The notes under the pieces were generated by a model, which saw only the letters and a list, made by a program, of their open reading frames with translations, had not been told where the DNA came from and did not search any database. Shown in pieces: positions 17,557 to 25,568 of a DNA stretch of 64,000 bases. The position numbers and the translations under genes are program-made. Every line of letters starts with the position of its first letter. Position 1 is the stretch's first letter. This DNA is from JABDPF01 sp037384065 (GTDB lineage Bacteria; Pseudomonadota; Gammaproteobacteria; Xanthomonadales; SZUA-36), in assembly GCA_037384065.1 (NCBI GenBank), contig JARROJ010000026.1, positions 12,279 through 76,278 of the forward strand, read 5' to 3'.

Positions 17557-18033
17557 TCAGCTTTTCGACGCCGCCAGGATGGCGTCGTAATCCGGAACCA
17601 GCCTGGCTTTCGCGATATTACCCATGTCCAGCTCGACCTCCGCGCCGTCCTGGCGCAGCCGCAGCCGCGCGTCGTCACAGCCCAGGATCTCGCCCCGGAA
17701 CTTGCGGCGCCCGTCCACCGGCGCAAACACCGTCACCCGGGCCTGCTCGCCGATGAACTTCCGGTAGTGGTCCGCCGTGAACAGCGGCCGGTCGAGCCCC
17801 GGCGACGAGACTTCGAGGCTGTAGTGGCCCGGTATCGGGTCCTCCACGTCCAGCAGCGCCGCGACTTCCCGGGACACGCGCTCGCAATCTTCGATCGCGA
17901 TCCCGTCCGGACGGTCGATGTACACGACCAGCGCCGGGTTTTTCGGGTTGCTGCTGTGCTCCAGTCCCACGAACTCGTAACCGAGATCCTCGACCAGCGG
18001 GCGCAGCAGACCTGTCAGCTTTGCCGAACTCAA
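17557..18033 (-). CDS. rimP: Ribosome maturation factor RimP
   Basis: 30S assembly factor, 158 residues. The start is a TTG at 18031-18033 with GGAG six bases upstream; a TAG stop lies two codons before it, so no longer form is possible. Family blocks are LRPLVEDLGYEFVGLE, LVVYIDRPDGIAIEDCERVSRE and YSLEVSSPGLDRPLF. The weak TTG start and the two terminator hairpins in front suggest that expression is limited by read-through. It is the first protein gene of the nusA-infB block, as in E. coli. Confidence 0.95.
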   Translation of the reverse strand: MSSAKLTGLLRPLVEDLGYEFVGLEHSSNPKNPALVVYIDRPDGIAIEDCERVSREVAALLDVEDPIPGHYSLEVSSPGLDRPLFTADHYRKFIGEQARVTVFAPVDGRRKFRGEILGCDDARLRLRQDGAEVELDMGNIAKARLVPDYDAILAASKS

Positions 18034-18077
18034 TGGCTACTCCGTCAAAGTTCTCCGGGCGGCTGGATCCCGGATGC

Positions 18078-18101
18078 AAAAAAGGGGCTCACTGGCCCCT
18101 T
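18078..18101 (-). terminator. Second rho-independent terminator/attenuator before rimP
   Basis: Reading the minus strand, AAGGGGC and GCCCCTT pair around six bases and run into TTTTTT. It lies 45 bp before the rimP start and after the terminator at 18112-18131, so both stand between tRNA-fMet and rimP. Confidence 0.8.
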
Positions 18102-18111
18102 AAAATAAAGT

Positions 18112-18131
18112 GAGGCCCCTGCCGGGGCCTC
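18112..18131 (-). terminator. First rho-independent terminator after tRNA-fMet
   Basis: GAGGCCCC and GGGGCCTC form a perfect 8 bp stem with a four-base loop, followed by an AT-rich tract (ACTTTATTTT). It lies 11 bp beyond the CCA end of tRNA-fMet and would end the tRNA transcript, with read-through feeding rimP-nusA-infB. Confidence 0.8.
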
Positions 18132-18141
18132 GCCAAAATCG

Positions 18142-18218
18142 TGGTAGCGGGGGCAGGATTCGAACCTGCGACCTTCGGGTTATGAGCCCGACGAGCTGCC
18201 AGACTGCTCCACCCCGCA
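18142..18218 (-). tRNA. tRNA-fMet(CAT), initiator
   Basis: 77 nt with encoded CCA. The anticodon is CAT in a stem carrying the three consecutive G-C pairs (GGG/CCC) diagnostic of initiator tRNA, and the D-stem has A11-T24. Position 1 is T and position 72 is T, giving an unpaired 1-72 position (C-A in E. coli), as required for formylation and to escape peptidyl-tRNA hydrolase. It lies upstream of rimP-nusA-infB, as metY does in E. coli. Confidence 0.95.
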
Positions 18219-18232
18219 TCAGCAAGACAGGA

Positions 18233-18261
18233 ATGATATAGATTCCAATACCCGAATTCAA
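18233..18261 (-). promoter_or_regulatory. Promoter for tRNA-fMet (and rimP operon by read-through)
   Basis: On the minus strand, -35 TTGAAT (18256-18261) and -10 TATCAT (18233-18238) are spaced 17 bp. The predicted start is near 18226, eight bases before the mature tRNA. The -35 box overlaps the nuoN stop codon (18258-18260). Confidence 0.65.
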
Positions 18262-19703
18262 GCCCCGAAGGAGGACATGCAAATCTGGATCAGGGAACTG
18301 GAAAAGATGCCCAGGCCGAGCATGATGATGCCGTTCAGGGAAATCACCGCTCGGAAGTCGACGGGCGCCTCGATCGGGGTCTCCGAGACCGGTTCGTCGA
18401 AATACATCAGCTTGAACACGCGGATGTAGTAGAACGCGCCGACCACCGAGAACACCACCGCGATGATCGCCAGCCACATCAGCCCGGCATCCAGCGCGGC
18501 CTTGATCACCAGCCACTTGGCGAAGAAGCCGACGAACACCGGCACGCCGGCCATCGAGAACATGACCATCGCCATGATCGCCGCGTACCAGGGGTTGCGC
18601 TGGTTCAGGCCCTTGAAGTCCTCCAGGTTCTCCGCCTCCACGCCCCGCGCCGACAGCAGGATGACCATGCCGAAGGCGGCGGCGGACATCAGGGCGTAGA
18701 CGATCACGTAGAACATCGCCGCCCCGTAGCCTTCGGCGTTGCCCGGCAGCAGTCCGAGCAGCACGAAGCCCATGTGCGAAATCGTCGAATACGCCAGCAT
18801 CCGCTTGATGTTCGTCTGTGCGATCGCGGCCAGGTTGCCGATCACGATCGACAACACCGCCAGCACGCTCAGCATCTGCGACCAGTCGCTCTGCAGGTCA
18901 CCGAGCCCGGTCTGCAGCAGGCGGAAAGCCATCGCGAACGCGGCCATTTTCGGTATCGAGGAGATGAACAACGTGATCGCGACCGGGGCCCCGTGGTACA
19001 CATCCGGGACCCACATGTGAAACGGCGCGACGCCGAGCTTGAAGGCCAGCCCCACCACCAGGAAAACCAGTCCGAACACCAGCATGACGTCGTCCGCGCC
19101 GTTGACGCGCACCGCGTCGGCGATACCGCCGAGGTCCAGGGTGCCGGTGGCCCCATAGATCATGGACATGCCGTAGAGCAGCATGCCGGACGCCATCGAC
19201 CCCAGCACGAAGTATTTCATCGCGGCTTCCGAGCCGCGCTTCGAGTCGCGATCGAACGCCACCAGCGCGTAACTCGACAGCGCGAGCAGTTCCAGGCCCA
19301 GGTACACCATGATCAGGTTGTTGGCGGAAATCAGGAGCATGACACCAAGCAACGCTTCCAGCGACAGCGTGTAGAAATCCGCCCGGAACATGCGGAACTG
19401 GCGCAGGCAGAACTTGGCGTAGATGAACACCATCGCCAGCACGACGTAGGTGAACAGCTTCAGCATGTCGCCCATCTGGTCACGGATAAAGGCGCCGCTG
19501 AACGCCAGCGCCGAGACCGACTCACCGACGCGGTAATCGAACCGCAGGGTGATGATGGCCGCGAAGATCAGGGTGATCATCGCCAGGAGGTGGATGATCC
19601 CGCGGCGCTCTTCCTTGATGAAGAGATCCACGATCAGGATCACGCAGGTCATGGTCACCACCCAGAGTTCGGGGGCGATGAGTAACAAATCCATGCGAGT
19701 CAT
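18258..19703 (-). CDS. nuoN: NADH-quinone oxidoreductase subunit N
   Basis: Antiporter-like proton-channel subunit of complex I in the inner membrane, 481 residues with about 14 hydrophobic helices. I start at the ATG at 19701-19703 (MTRMDLLLIAPELW), eight bases after a GGGGG run and four bases after the nuoM stop; a second ATG three codons on is possible. Blocks typical of NuoN are YLGLELLALSSYALVAF, KYFVLGSMASGMLLYG, FKLGVAPFHMWVPDVYHGAP and KRMLAYSTISHMGFVLLG (conserved channel Lys). It is the last gene of the nuo operon. Confidence 0.96.
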   Translation of the reverse strand: MTRMDLLLIAPELWVVTMTCVILIVDLFIKEERRGIIHLLAMITLIFAAIITLRFDYRVGESVSALAFSGAFIRDQMGDMLKLFTYVVLAMVFIYAKFCLRQFRMFRADFYTLSLEALLGVMLLISANNLIMVYLGLELLALSSYALVAFDRDSKRGSEAAMKYFVLGSMASGMLLYGMSMIYGATGTLDLGGIADAVRVNGADDVMLVFGLVFLVVGLAFKLGVAPFHMWVPDVYHGAPVAITLFISSIPKMAAFAMAFRLLQTGLGDLQSDWSQMLSVLAVLSIVIGNLAAIAQTNIKRMLAYSTISHMGFVLLGLLPGNAEGYGAAMFYVIVYALMSAAAFGMVILLSARGVEAENLEDFKGLNQRNPWYAAIMAMVMFSMAGVPVFVGFFAKWLVIKAALDAGLMWLAIIAVVFSVVGAFYYIRVFKLMYFDEPVSETPIEAPVDFRAVISLNGIIMLGLGIFSSSLIQICMSSFGA

Positions 19704-19707
19704 AGCA

Positions 19708-21237
19708 TCAACCCCCAACGAGGACGATCTTGGATTGCTGAATGTGCTGCAGCAACGAATCGACCGACGCGTGCATCAGTTCGACCAGCGGCTGCGGCCA
19801 GAGGCCGACCACCAACACCGCGACCGCGATGGTGCCCAGCACCAGCGCCTCGCGCGCGTTGATGTCTTCGAGGTTGGCCACGTTCTTGTTGGTCACGTCG
19901 CCGAAGATGACCCGCTTGACCAGCCACAGGCTGTAGGCCGCGCCGAGAATCAGGGTCACCGCGGCCAGGAAGGCGTACCAGAAATTGGCCTGGAACGACG
20001 CCAGGATCACCATGAACTCGCCGACGAAGCCGCTGGTGCCCGGCAGGCCCGCGTTCGCCATGAAAAACAGCACGGCCAGCGCGGCGAACCAGGGCATGGT
20101 GTTGGCGACGCCGCCGTAATCCTTGATCTGGCGGCTGTGCACGCGGTCGTACAGCACGCCGACGCAGAGGAACAGGGCGCCGGAGACGAAACCGTGCGAG
20201 ATCATCTGGACCATCGCGCCCTCGACCCCCAGCGCGGCGCCGCGGCCGGACTCGGTATTCTGGAACACCGCGAAAGCGATGAACATGCCGAGCGTCACGA
20301 ACCCCATGTGCGAGATCGAGGAATAGGCGATCAGTTTCTTCATGTCTTCCTGAACCAGGGCGACGAAGCCGATGTAGACGACCGCGATCAGCGACAGCGC
20401 GATGATCAGCCAGTCGAGCGCTGCCGCGGCGTCCGGCGTAATCGGCAGGCTGAACCGGATGAAGCCGTAACCACCGATTTTCAGCATGATCGCCGCCAGG
20501 ATCACCGAACCGCCCGTCGGCGCCTCGACGTGCGCGTCAGGCAACCAGGTGTGTACCGGCCACATCGGAATCTTCACCGAGAACGCGGCCAGGAAGCCGA
20601 GGAACAGCCACTTCTGCACGGTCAGCGCGAGCGGCACCTGGTGCCACTCGAGGATCGACCAGGTGCCGGTCTGGATGTACAGGTAGATCAGCCCGACCAG
20701 CATGAACACGGAGCCCAGGAAGGTGTACAGGAAGAACTTGATCGCCGCGTACACCCGGTTGGGGCCGCCCCAGACGCCGATCGCCAGGAACATCGGAATC
20801 AGCATCGCCTCGAAGAACACGTAGAACAGCAGTGCGTCGAGCGCGGCGAACACGCCGACCATCAGCCCTTCCATGACCAGGAACGCGGCCATGTACTGGT
20901 GCACCTTGTCGGTGATGACTTCCCAGCCGGCGATTACGACGATCACGCCGAAAAAGGTCGTCAGCAGGATCAGCGGCACCGAGAAACCGTCGACGCCAAG
21001 TGCGTAATTGATGTTGAACGTCTCGATCCACGGCTTGAACTCGGTGAACTGCATCGCCGCGGTCGAGGTATCGAAACCGGTGAAAAGCGTGATGCTGAGC
21101 ACGAAAGTCGCCGCCGCCACCAGCAAGGCCAGCACGCGGGCCAGGCCGGCGCGGTGTTCCCCGGCGGCCAGCACCGCCACGGCGCCGAAAATCGGCAGCC
21201 AGATCAGAATGCTCAGGATGGGCCAGTTGGATGCCAT
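19708..21237 (-). CDS. nuoM: NADH-quinone oxidoreductase subunit M
   Basis: Second antiporter-like membrane subunit of complex I, 509 residues, polytopic. Motifs include the channel residues in FEAMLIPMFLAIG, FSVKIPMWPVHTWLPDAHVEAP and KKLIAYSSISHMGFVTLG. Length matches E. coli NuoM (509). It is separated from nuoL by 14 bp and from nuoN by 4 bp. Confidence 0.97.
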   Translation of the reverse strand: MASNWPILSILIWLPIFGAVAVLAAGEHRAGLARVLALLVAAATFVLSITLFTGFDTSTAAMQFTEFKPWIETFNINYALGVDGFSVPLILLTTFFGVIVVIAGWEVITDKVHQYMAAFLVMEGLMVGVFAALDALLFYVFFEAMLIPMFLAIGVWGGPNRVYAAIKFFLYTFLGSVFMLVGLIYLYIQTGTWSILEWHQVPLALTVQKWLFLGFLAAFSVKIPMWPVHTWLPDAHVEAPTGGSVILAAIMLKIGGYGFIRFSLPITPDAAAALDWLIIALSLIAVVYIGFVALVQEDMKKLIAYSSISHMGFVTLGMFIAFAVFQNTESGRGAALGVEGAMVQMISHGFVSGALFLCVGVLYDRVHSRQIKDYGGVANTMPWFAALAVLFFMANAGLPGTSGFVGEFMVILASFQANFWYAFLAAVTLILGAAYSLWLVKRVIFGDVTNKNVANLEDINAREALVLGTIAVAVLVVGLWPQPLVELMHASVDSLLQHIQQSKIVLVGG

Positions 21238-21251
21238 TGTATTTGTAACCT

Positions 21252-23090
21252 CTACAGCGTGACCCAGATCGCGATGATGCCGATCAGTCCGATGATCATT
21301 GCGAAGGCGTAATGGAACAGGTAACCGCTCTGCCAGTTACGGACGCGCGCCGAAAGATTCCCCATGAGGCGCGCCGAGCCGTTGACCAGCCAGCCGTCGA
21401 TCAGCCCGGCGTCGGCCCGGTGCCAGAGCCCGTTGCCGATCTTCACGGTGCGGCTGATGAACAGCTTCTGGTACAGCTCGTCGATGTAGAACTTGTTTTC
21501 CAGCAGGGCGTGCAGCCGCGGCAGGCGCTGCTGCAGGCGATCCGCGATCGCCGGGCGGAACTGGTAGATGAAGGTCGCCAGCACGAAGCCGCCGATCATC
21601 AGCCAGAACGGCGCGGTCTGCAGCGCGTGCGTCGCCATCGCGGTCGGGCCATGGAAGTGATGGCCGACCGCCGCCACGGTGTCGTTCTGCGGCAGGACCG
21701 TCAGGGAATCGGCCAGCCAGCCGCCGAACAGCACCGGCTCGATGGTCAGGTAACCGATCACGATCGACGGAATCGCCAGCAGGATCAGCGGCACGGTCAC
21801 GACCAGCGGCGATTCCTTCGGCGCATGCTGCAGGACGCCGTCCGGCGGATGGTGCCCGGCGCCCACGTCGATCGTGTAGCGCGGCTTACCGTGGAAGGTC
21901 AGGTACAGCAGGCGGAAGCTGTAGAACGACGTCACGATGACGCCGAGCAACACCGCCCAGTACGCGATACCGGCGCCCCAGCGGGTGGAGGCGTGAACCG
22001 CCTCGATGATCGCGTCCTTGGAGTAGAAGCCGGCGAAGAACGGAAAACCGATCAGGGCCAGCGTGCCGATCCAGGCCGTCAGCCAGGTCACCGGCATCTG
22101 CTTGCGCAGGCCGCCCATGTAGCGCATGTCCTGCTGGTGGTGCAGCGCGATGATCACCGAGCCCGCGCCGAGGAACAGCAGGGCCTTGAAAAAGGCGTGC
22201 GTCGCCAGGTGGAAGATCGCCGCCGAATAGGCCGACACGCCGAGCGCGACGGTCATGTAGCCGAGCTGCGAGAGCGTCGAGTACGCGATGACGCGCTTGA
22301 TGTCGTTCTGCACGATACCGACCAGGCCCATCGAGAACGCGGTCACCGCGCCGATCAGCATGACGAAGCTCAGCGCGGCGTCGCTCAACTCGAACAGCGG
22401 CGACATGCGGGCCACCATGAAGATGCCCGCCGTCGGAATGATCGATACGGTCTGCCCGACGACGTCCGGTGCGCCCGCGAAGACGGTCGCGTAGTCCAGC
22501 GAGCCGAAGCAGTACAGCACGGCCGCGATGCCCAGCAGAAAGCCGAAATCGCCGACCCGGTTGACCAGGAAGGCCTTGAGCCCCGCGTAAATGGCCGATT
22601 CGCGCTTGAACCAGAAACCGATCAGCAGGTACGAAACCAGGCCCACCGCTTCCCAGCCGAAGAACAGCTGCAGGAAGTTGTTGGCCATGACCAGCATCAG
22701 CATGGAGAAGGTGAACAGCGCGATGTAGCTGAAGAAACGCTGGTAACCCGGATCGTCCGCCATGTAGCCGATCGTGTAGATATGCACCATGAACGAGATG
22801 AAGGTCACGACCGTCATCATCAGTGCCGTCAGGTGATCGATCAGGAAACCGACCTCGAAGCGGATGCCGTCCGACACCATCCAGGTGTAGACGCTGATGT
22901 TCTGCGTGCCGAGCCCCTCGAACATCTGCAGGTACAGCACGTAGGCCGACAGGAAAAACGAGGCGCCGACACCGAGAATGGTCACCCAGTGCGATCCGGC
23001 GCGGCCGATCACATTCCGGAACAGGCCCGCGACGGCCGCCGCGATGAGCGGCAGCAGGGGGATCAGTATCAATAGCGTTTTGAGAGACAT
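21252..23090 (-). CDS. nuoL: NADH-quinone oxidoreductase subunit L
   Basis: Distal antiporter-like subunit of complex I, 612 residues (E. coli 613). It has the long hydrophobic N-terminal part, the FFGWEAVGLVSYLLIGFWF block (conserved Glu) and KRVIAYSTLSQLGYMTVALG. The C-terminal region carries the amphipathic lateral helix and a last transmembrane segment (about 590-612). It starts one base after the nuoK stop. Confidence 0.97.
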   Translation of the reverse strand: MSLKTLLILIPLLPLIAAAVAGLFRNVIGRAGSHWVTILGVGASFFLSAYVLYLQMFEGLGTQNISVYTWMVSDGIRFEVGFLIDHLTALMMTVVTFISFMVHIYTIGYMADDPGYQRFFSYIALFTFSMLMLVMANNFLQLFFGWEAVGLVSYLLIGFWFKRESAIYAGLKAFLVNRVGDFGFLLGIAAVLYCFGSLDYATVFAGAPDVVGQTVSIIPTAGIFMVARMSPLFELSDAALSFVMLIGAVTAFSMGLVGIVQNDIKRVIAYSTLSQLGYMTVALGVSAYSAAIFHLATHAFFKALLFLGAGSVIIALHHQQDMRYMGGLRKQMPVTWLTAWIGTLALIGFPFFAGFYSKDAIIEAVHASTRWGAGIAYWAVLLGVIVTSFYSFRLLYLTFHGKPRYTIDVGAGHHPPDGVLQHAPKESPLVVTVPLILLAIPSIVIGYLTIEPVLFGGWLADSLTVLPQNDTVAAVGHHFHGPTAMATHALQTAPFWLMIGGFVLATFIYQFRPAIADRLQQRLPRLHALLENKFYIDELYQKLFISRTVKIGNGLWHRADAGLIDGWLVNGSARLMGNLSARVRNWQSGYLFHYAFAMIIGLIGIIAIWVTL

Positions 23091-23091
23091 G

Positions 23092-23397
23092 TCAGCCCTT
23101 CAGATCGTCCAGTTCGGCCACGTTGATGGTGCGCCGGTTGCGGAACAGCACCACCAGGATCGCCAGCCCGATGGCCGCTTCGGCGGCGGCCACGGTCAGG
23201 ATGAAGAAGACGAACACCTGTCCGTCGAGGTTGCCGAGGAAGTGCGAAAACGCGACGAAATTCATGTTCACCGCCAGCAGCATCAGTTCGATGCACATCA
23301 GCAGGATGATCACGTTCTTGCGGTTCAGGAAAATGCCGGTCACGCTCAGGCAGAACAGGATGGCGCCCAGCGTCAGGAAGTGTGCGAGTGTCAACAT
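23092..23397 (-). CDS. nuoK: NADH-quinone oxidoreductase subunit K
   Basis: Small membrane subunit of complex I (ND4L homologue), 101 residues with three transmembrane helices. The conserved intramembrane Glu residues are present in LLMCIELMLLAVN and TVAAAEAAIGLAI. Length equals that of E. coli NuoK (100). Gaps to its neighbours are 1 bp (nuoL) and 11 bp (nuoJ). Confidence 0.97.
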   Translation of the reverse strand: MLTLAHFLTLGAILFCLSVTGIFLNRKNVIILLMCIELMLLAVNMNFVAFSHFLGNLDGQVFVFFILTVAAAEAAIGLAILVVLFRNRRTINVAELDDLKG

Positions 23398-23408
23398 GGC
23401 CTGTCTCC

Positions 23409-24023
23409 TCAGCCGTCCTGCCGGGGTTCGGTTTTCATTTTCACCAGGCGAACCCGCTCGTCCTTGCGCACGCGCACCTGCAGGGACGGGTTCTGGCGAT
23501 GCGAGCCGGTGCGCTTGCGCAGCGTCAATGAGACCGCAGCGACGATCGCCACCAGCAGGATCACGCCGGCCACTTCAAAGGCCAGCAGGTGGTTCGCGAA
23601 CAGCCGTTCGCCGAGCGCCGCGGTGTTGCTGTAGTCGGCCGTATTCGGTGGCGGCGTCGGGAAGGCGTTCTCGTCGAAACGCCCCTTCGTCCACAGCACC
23701 AGCAGGAATTCCACCGCCATCAGCAGGGCCACGAAAATTCCGGCGGGCAGGTAGCGGGCGAACCCGGCGCGCAGCGGTTCGAGGTTGATGTCGAGCATCA
23801 TGACGACGAACAGGAACAGCACCATGACCGCCCCGACGTAGACCAGAACCAGGATGATGGCGAGAAACTCGACTTCCAGCAGCAGCCAGATCGCGGCGGC
23901 GCTGAAAAAGGCCAGCACCAGGCACAGCGCGGCATAGACCGGGTTGCGCACCGAGATCACGGCCACCGCCGCGCCCAGCATGATCAGGGAGAAAACGTAG
24001 AAGACTATTTCATAGATCGGCAT
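23409..24023 (-). CDS. nuoJ: NADH-quinone oxidoreductase subunit J
   Basis: Membrane subunit of complex I (ND6 homologue), 204 residues with five hydrophobic segments. The conserved VLVYVGAVMVLFLFVVMML block includes the pi-bulge helix. The C-terminus is basic and cytoplasmic (RKRTGSHRQNPSLQVRVRKDERVRLVKM), somewhat longer than in E. coli (184). Thirteen base pairs separate it from nuoI. Confidence 0.96.
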   Translation of the reverse strand: MPIYEIVFYVFSLIMLGAAVAVISVRNPVYAALCLVLAFFSAAAIWLLLEVEFLAIILVLVYVGAVMVLFLFVVMMLDINLEPLRAGFARYLPAGIFVALLMAVEFLLVLWTKGRFDENAFPTPPPNTADYSNTAALGERLFANHLLAFEVAGVILLVAIVAAVSLTLRKRTGSHRQNPSLQVRVRKDERVRLVKMKTEPRQDG

Positions 24024-24036
24024 CGTTCACTCCCGG

Positions 24037-24525
24037 TCAGCGGTACGCCGCGTCCTGCAGGCGGTTGCGGGCGATACTCTCCTCGTAGCGCTCGCCGAGC
24101 GCCAGCAACTGCTGTTTCGTCACGATGTGCTCGCCGCGGTTCTCGAAGTGGAATTCGTGCACGTCCGTCAACACGATGGAATCGACCGGGCAGGACTCTT
24201 CGCACAGCCCGCAGTAAATGCACTTGAACAGGTCGATGTCGTAGCGCGTCGTGCGGCGCGTGCCGTCCTCGCGCTGGGTCGAATCGATCGTGATCGCCAG
24301 TGCCGGGCAGACCGCCTCGCAGAGTTTGCAGGCGATGCAGCGTTCCTCGCCGTTCGGGTAGCGCCGCAACGCGTGCAGGCCGCGAAAGCGGTTCGACTTC
24401 GGCGTCTTCTCTTCCGGGTAATTGATCGTGAACTTGGGCCGGAAGAAATAACGCAGCGTGACGCTGAGCCCCTGCCCCAACTCGATCAGCAACAGGCTTC
24501 TCAAATAGCGGGTAATCGCATCCAT
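24037..24525 (-). CDS. nuoI: NADH-quinone oxidoreductase subunit I
   Basis: Peripheral-arm subunit carrying clusters N6a and N6b, 162 residues. Two ferredoxin motifs are intact: CIACKLCEAVCP and CIYCGLCEESCP. The N-terminal amphipathic part (RYLRSLLLIELGQGLSVTLRYFF) contacts the membrane arm near the quinone site. It starts two bases after nuoH. Confidence 0.97.
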   Translation of the reverse strand: MDAITRYLRSLLLIELGQGLSVTLRYFFRPKFTINYPEEKTPKSNRFRGLHALRRYPNGEERCIACKLCEAVCPALAITIDSTQREDGTRRTTRYDIDLFKCIYCGLCEESCPVDSIVLTDVHEFHFENRGEHIVTKQQLLALGERYEESIARNRLQDAAYR

Positions 24526-24527
24526 CG

Positions 24528-25568
24528 TCAGCTACCCCTCACGACCAGGCCGGCGACCGAGAGCACGGCCGCGACCAGCACCCAGACAATCGTTATCGGC
24601 AACAGAACCTTCCAGCCCAGGCGCATGATCTGGTCATAGCGGTACCGCGGGAAGGTCGCGCGCCACCACAGGAACAGGTACATGAAGAACACGGTCTTGG
24701 CGAGGAACCAGAAGATGCTTCCTTCACCGAGGAACGTATCGCCAAGGACCGGAATGCCCTCGAACGGCGACAGCCAGCCGCCGGCGAACAGCAGCGCGGT
24801 CAGTCCCGAGATCAGGATCATGTTGGCGTATTCGGCCAGGAAGAAAATCGCGAAACCGGAACCCGCGTACTCGACGTGGAAGCCGGCGACGATTTCCGAT
24901 TCGCCCTCGGCGACGTCGAACGGCGCGCGGTTGGTCTCCGCGACACCGGAAATCACGTAGATCGCGAACAGCGGCAACAGCGGCAGCCAGAACCAGTCCA
25001 GTATCCCGCCCTGCTGGGCCAGCACGATATCCGTCAGGTTCAGCGTACCGGCCAGGATCAACACGCCGACCAGCGCGAAGCCCATGCAGATCTCGTAGGA
25101 GACCATCTGGGCCGTGGACCGCAAGGCGCCGAGAAAGGCGTATTGCGAGTTCGACGCCCAGCCGGCGATGATCAGGCCGTACACGCCGAGCGAACTCATC
25201 GCCAGGATGAACAGCAGGCCGGCGTTGATGTTGGCGATCACCGCCCAGTCGTCGAACGGAATCACCGCCCAGGCCGCGAAGGCCGGCGCCAGTGACAGGA
25301 CCGGCGCCAGCAGGAACAGGAACTTGTTCGCGTTCTCGGGAAGGATGATCTCCTTCAGCAACAGCTTGAGCACGTCGGCGAACGGCTGGAACAGGCCCAG
25401 TGGGCCGATCCGGTTCGGTCCGCGGCGGATCTGCATGTAGCCGATCACCTTGCGCTCGGCGTACGTGTAGTACGCCACCGCGAGGATCAGCGGCACCAGC
25501 ACCGCCACGATCTTCAGGACGATGATGACCACGTAGATCAGTTGGTCGAGGAATGTCTCAGGCATCAC
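24528..25568 (-). CDS. nuoH: NADH-quinone oxidoreductase subunit H
   Basis: Membrane subunit (ND1 homologue) that forms part of the quinone chamber, 346 residues with eight hydrophobic helices. Recognisable blocks are YAERKVIGYMQIRRGPNRIGPLGLFQPFADVLKLL and the acidic loop APFDVAEGESEIVAGFHVEY. It overlaps the nuoG stop by 4 bp (ATGA), suggesting coupled translation. Confidence 0.97.
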   Translation of the reverse strand: MMPETFLDQLIYVVIIVLKIVAVLVPLILAVAYYTYAERKVIGYMQIRRGPNRIGPLGLFQPFADVLKLLLKEIILPENANKFLFLLAPVLSLAPAFAAWAVIPFDDWAVIANINAGLLFILAMSSLGVYGLIIAGWASNSQYAFLGALRSTAQMVSYEICMGFALVGVLILAGTLNLTDIVLAQQGGILDWFWLPLLPLFAIYVISGVAETNRAPFDVAEGESEIVAGFHVEYAGSGFAIFFLAEYANMILISGLTALLFAGGWLSPFEGIPVLGDTFLGEGSIFWFLAKTVFFMYLFLWWRATFPRYRYDQIMRLGWKVLLPITIVWVLVAAVLSVAGLVVRGS

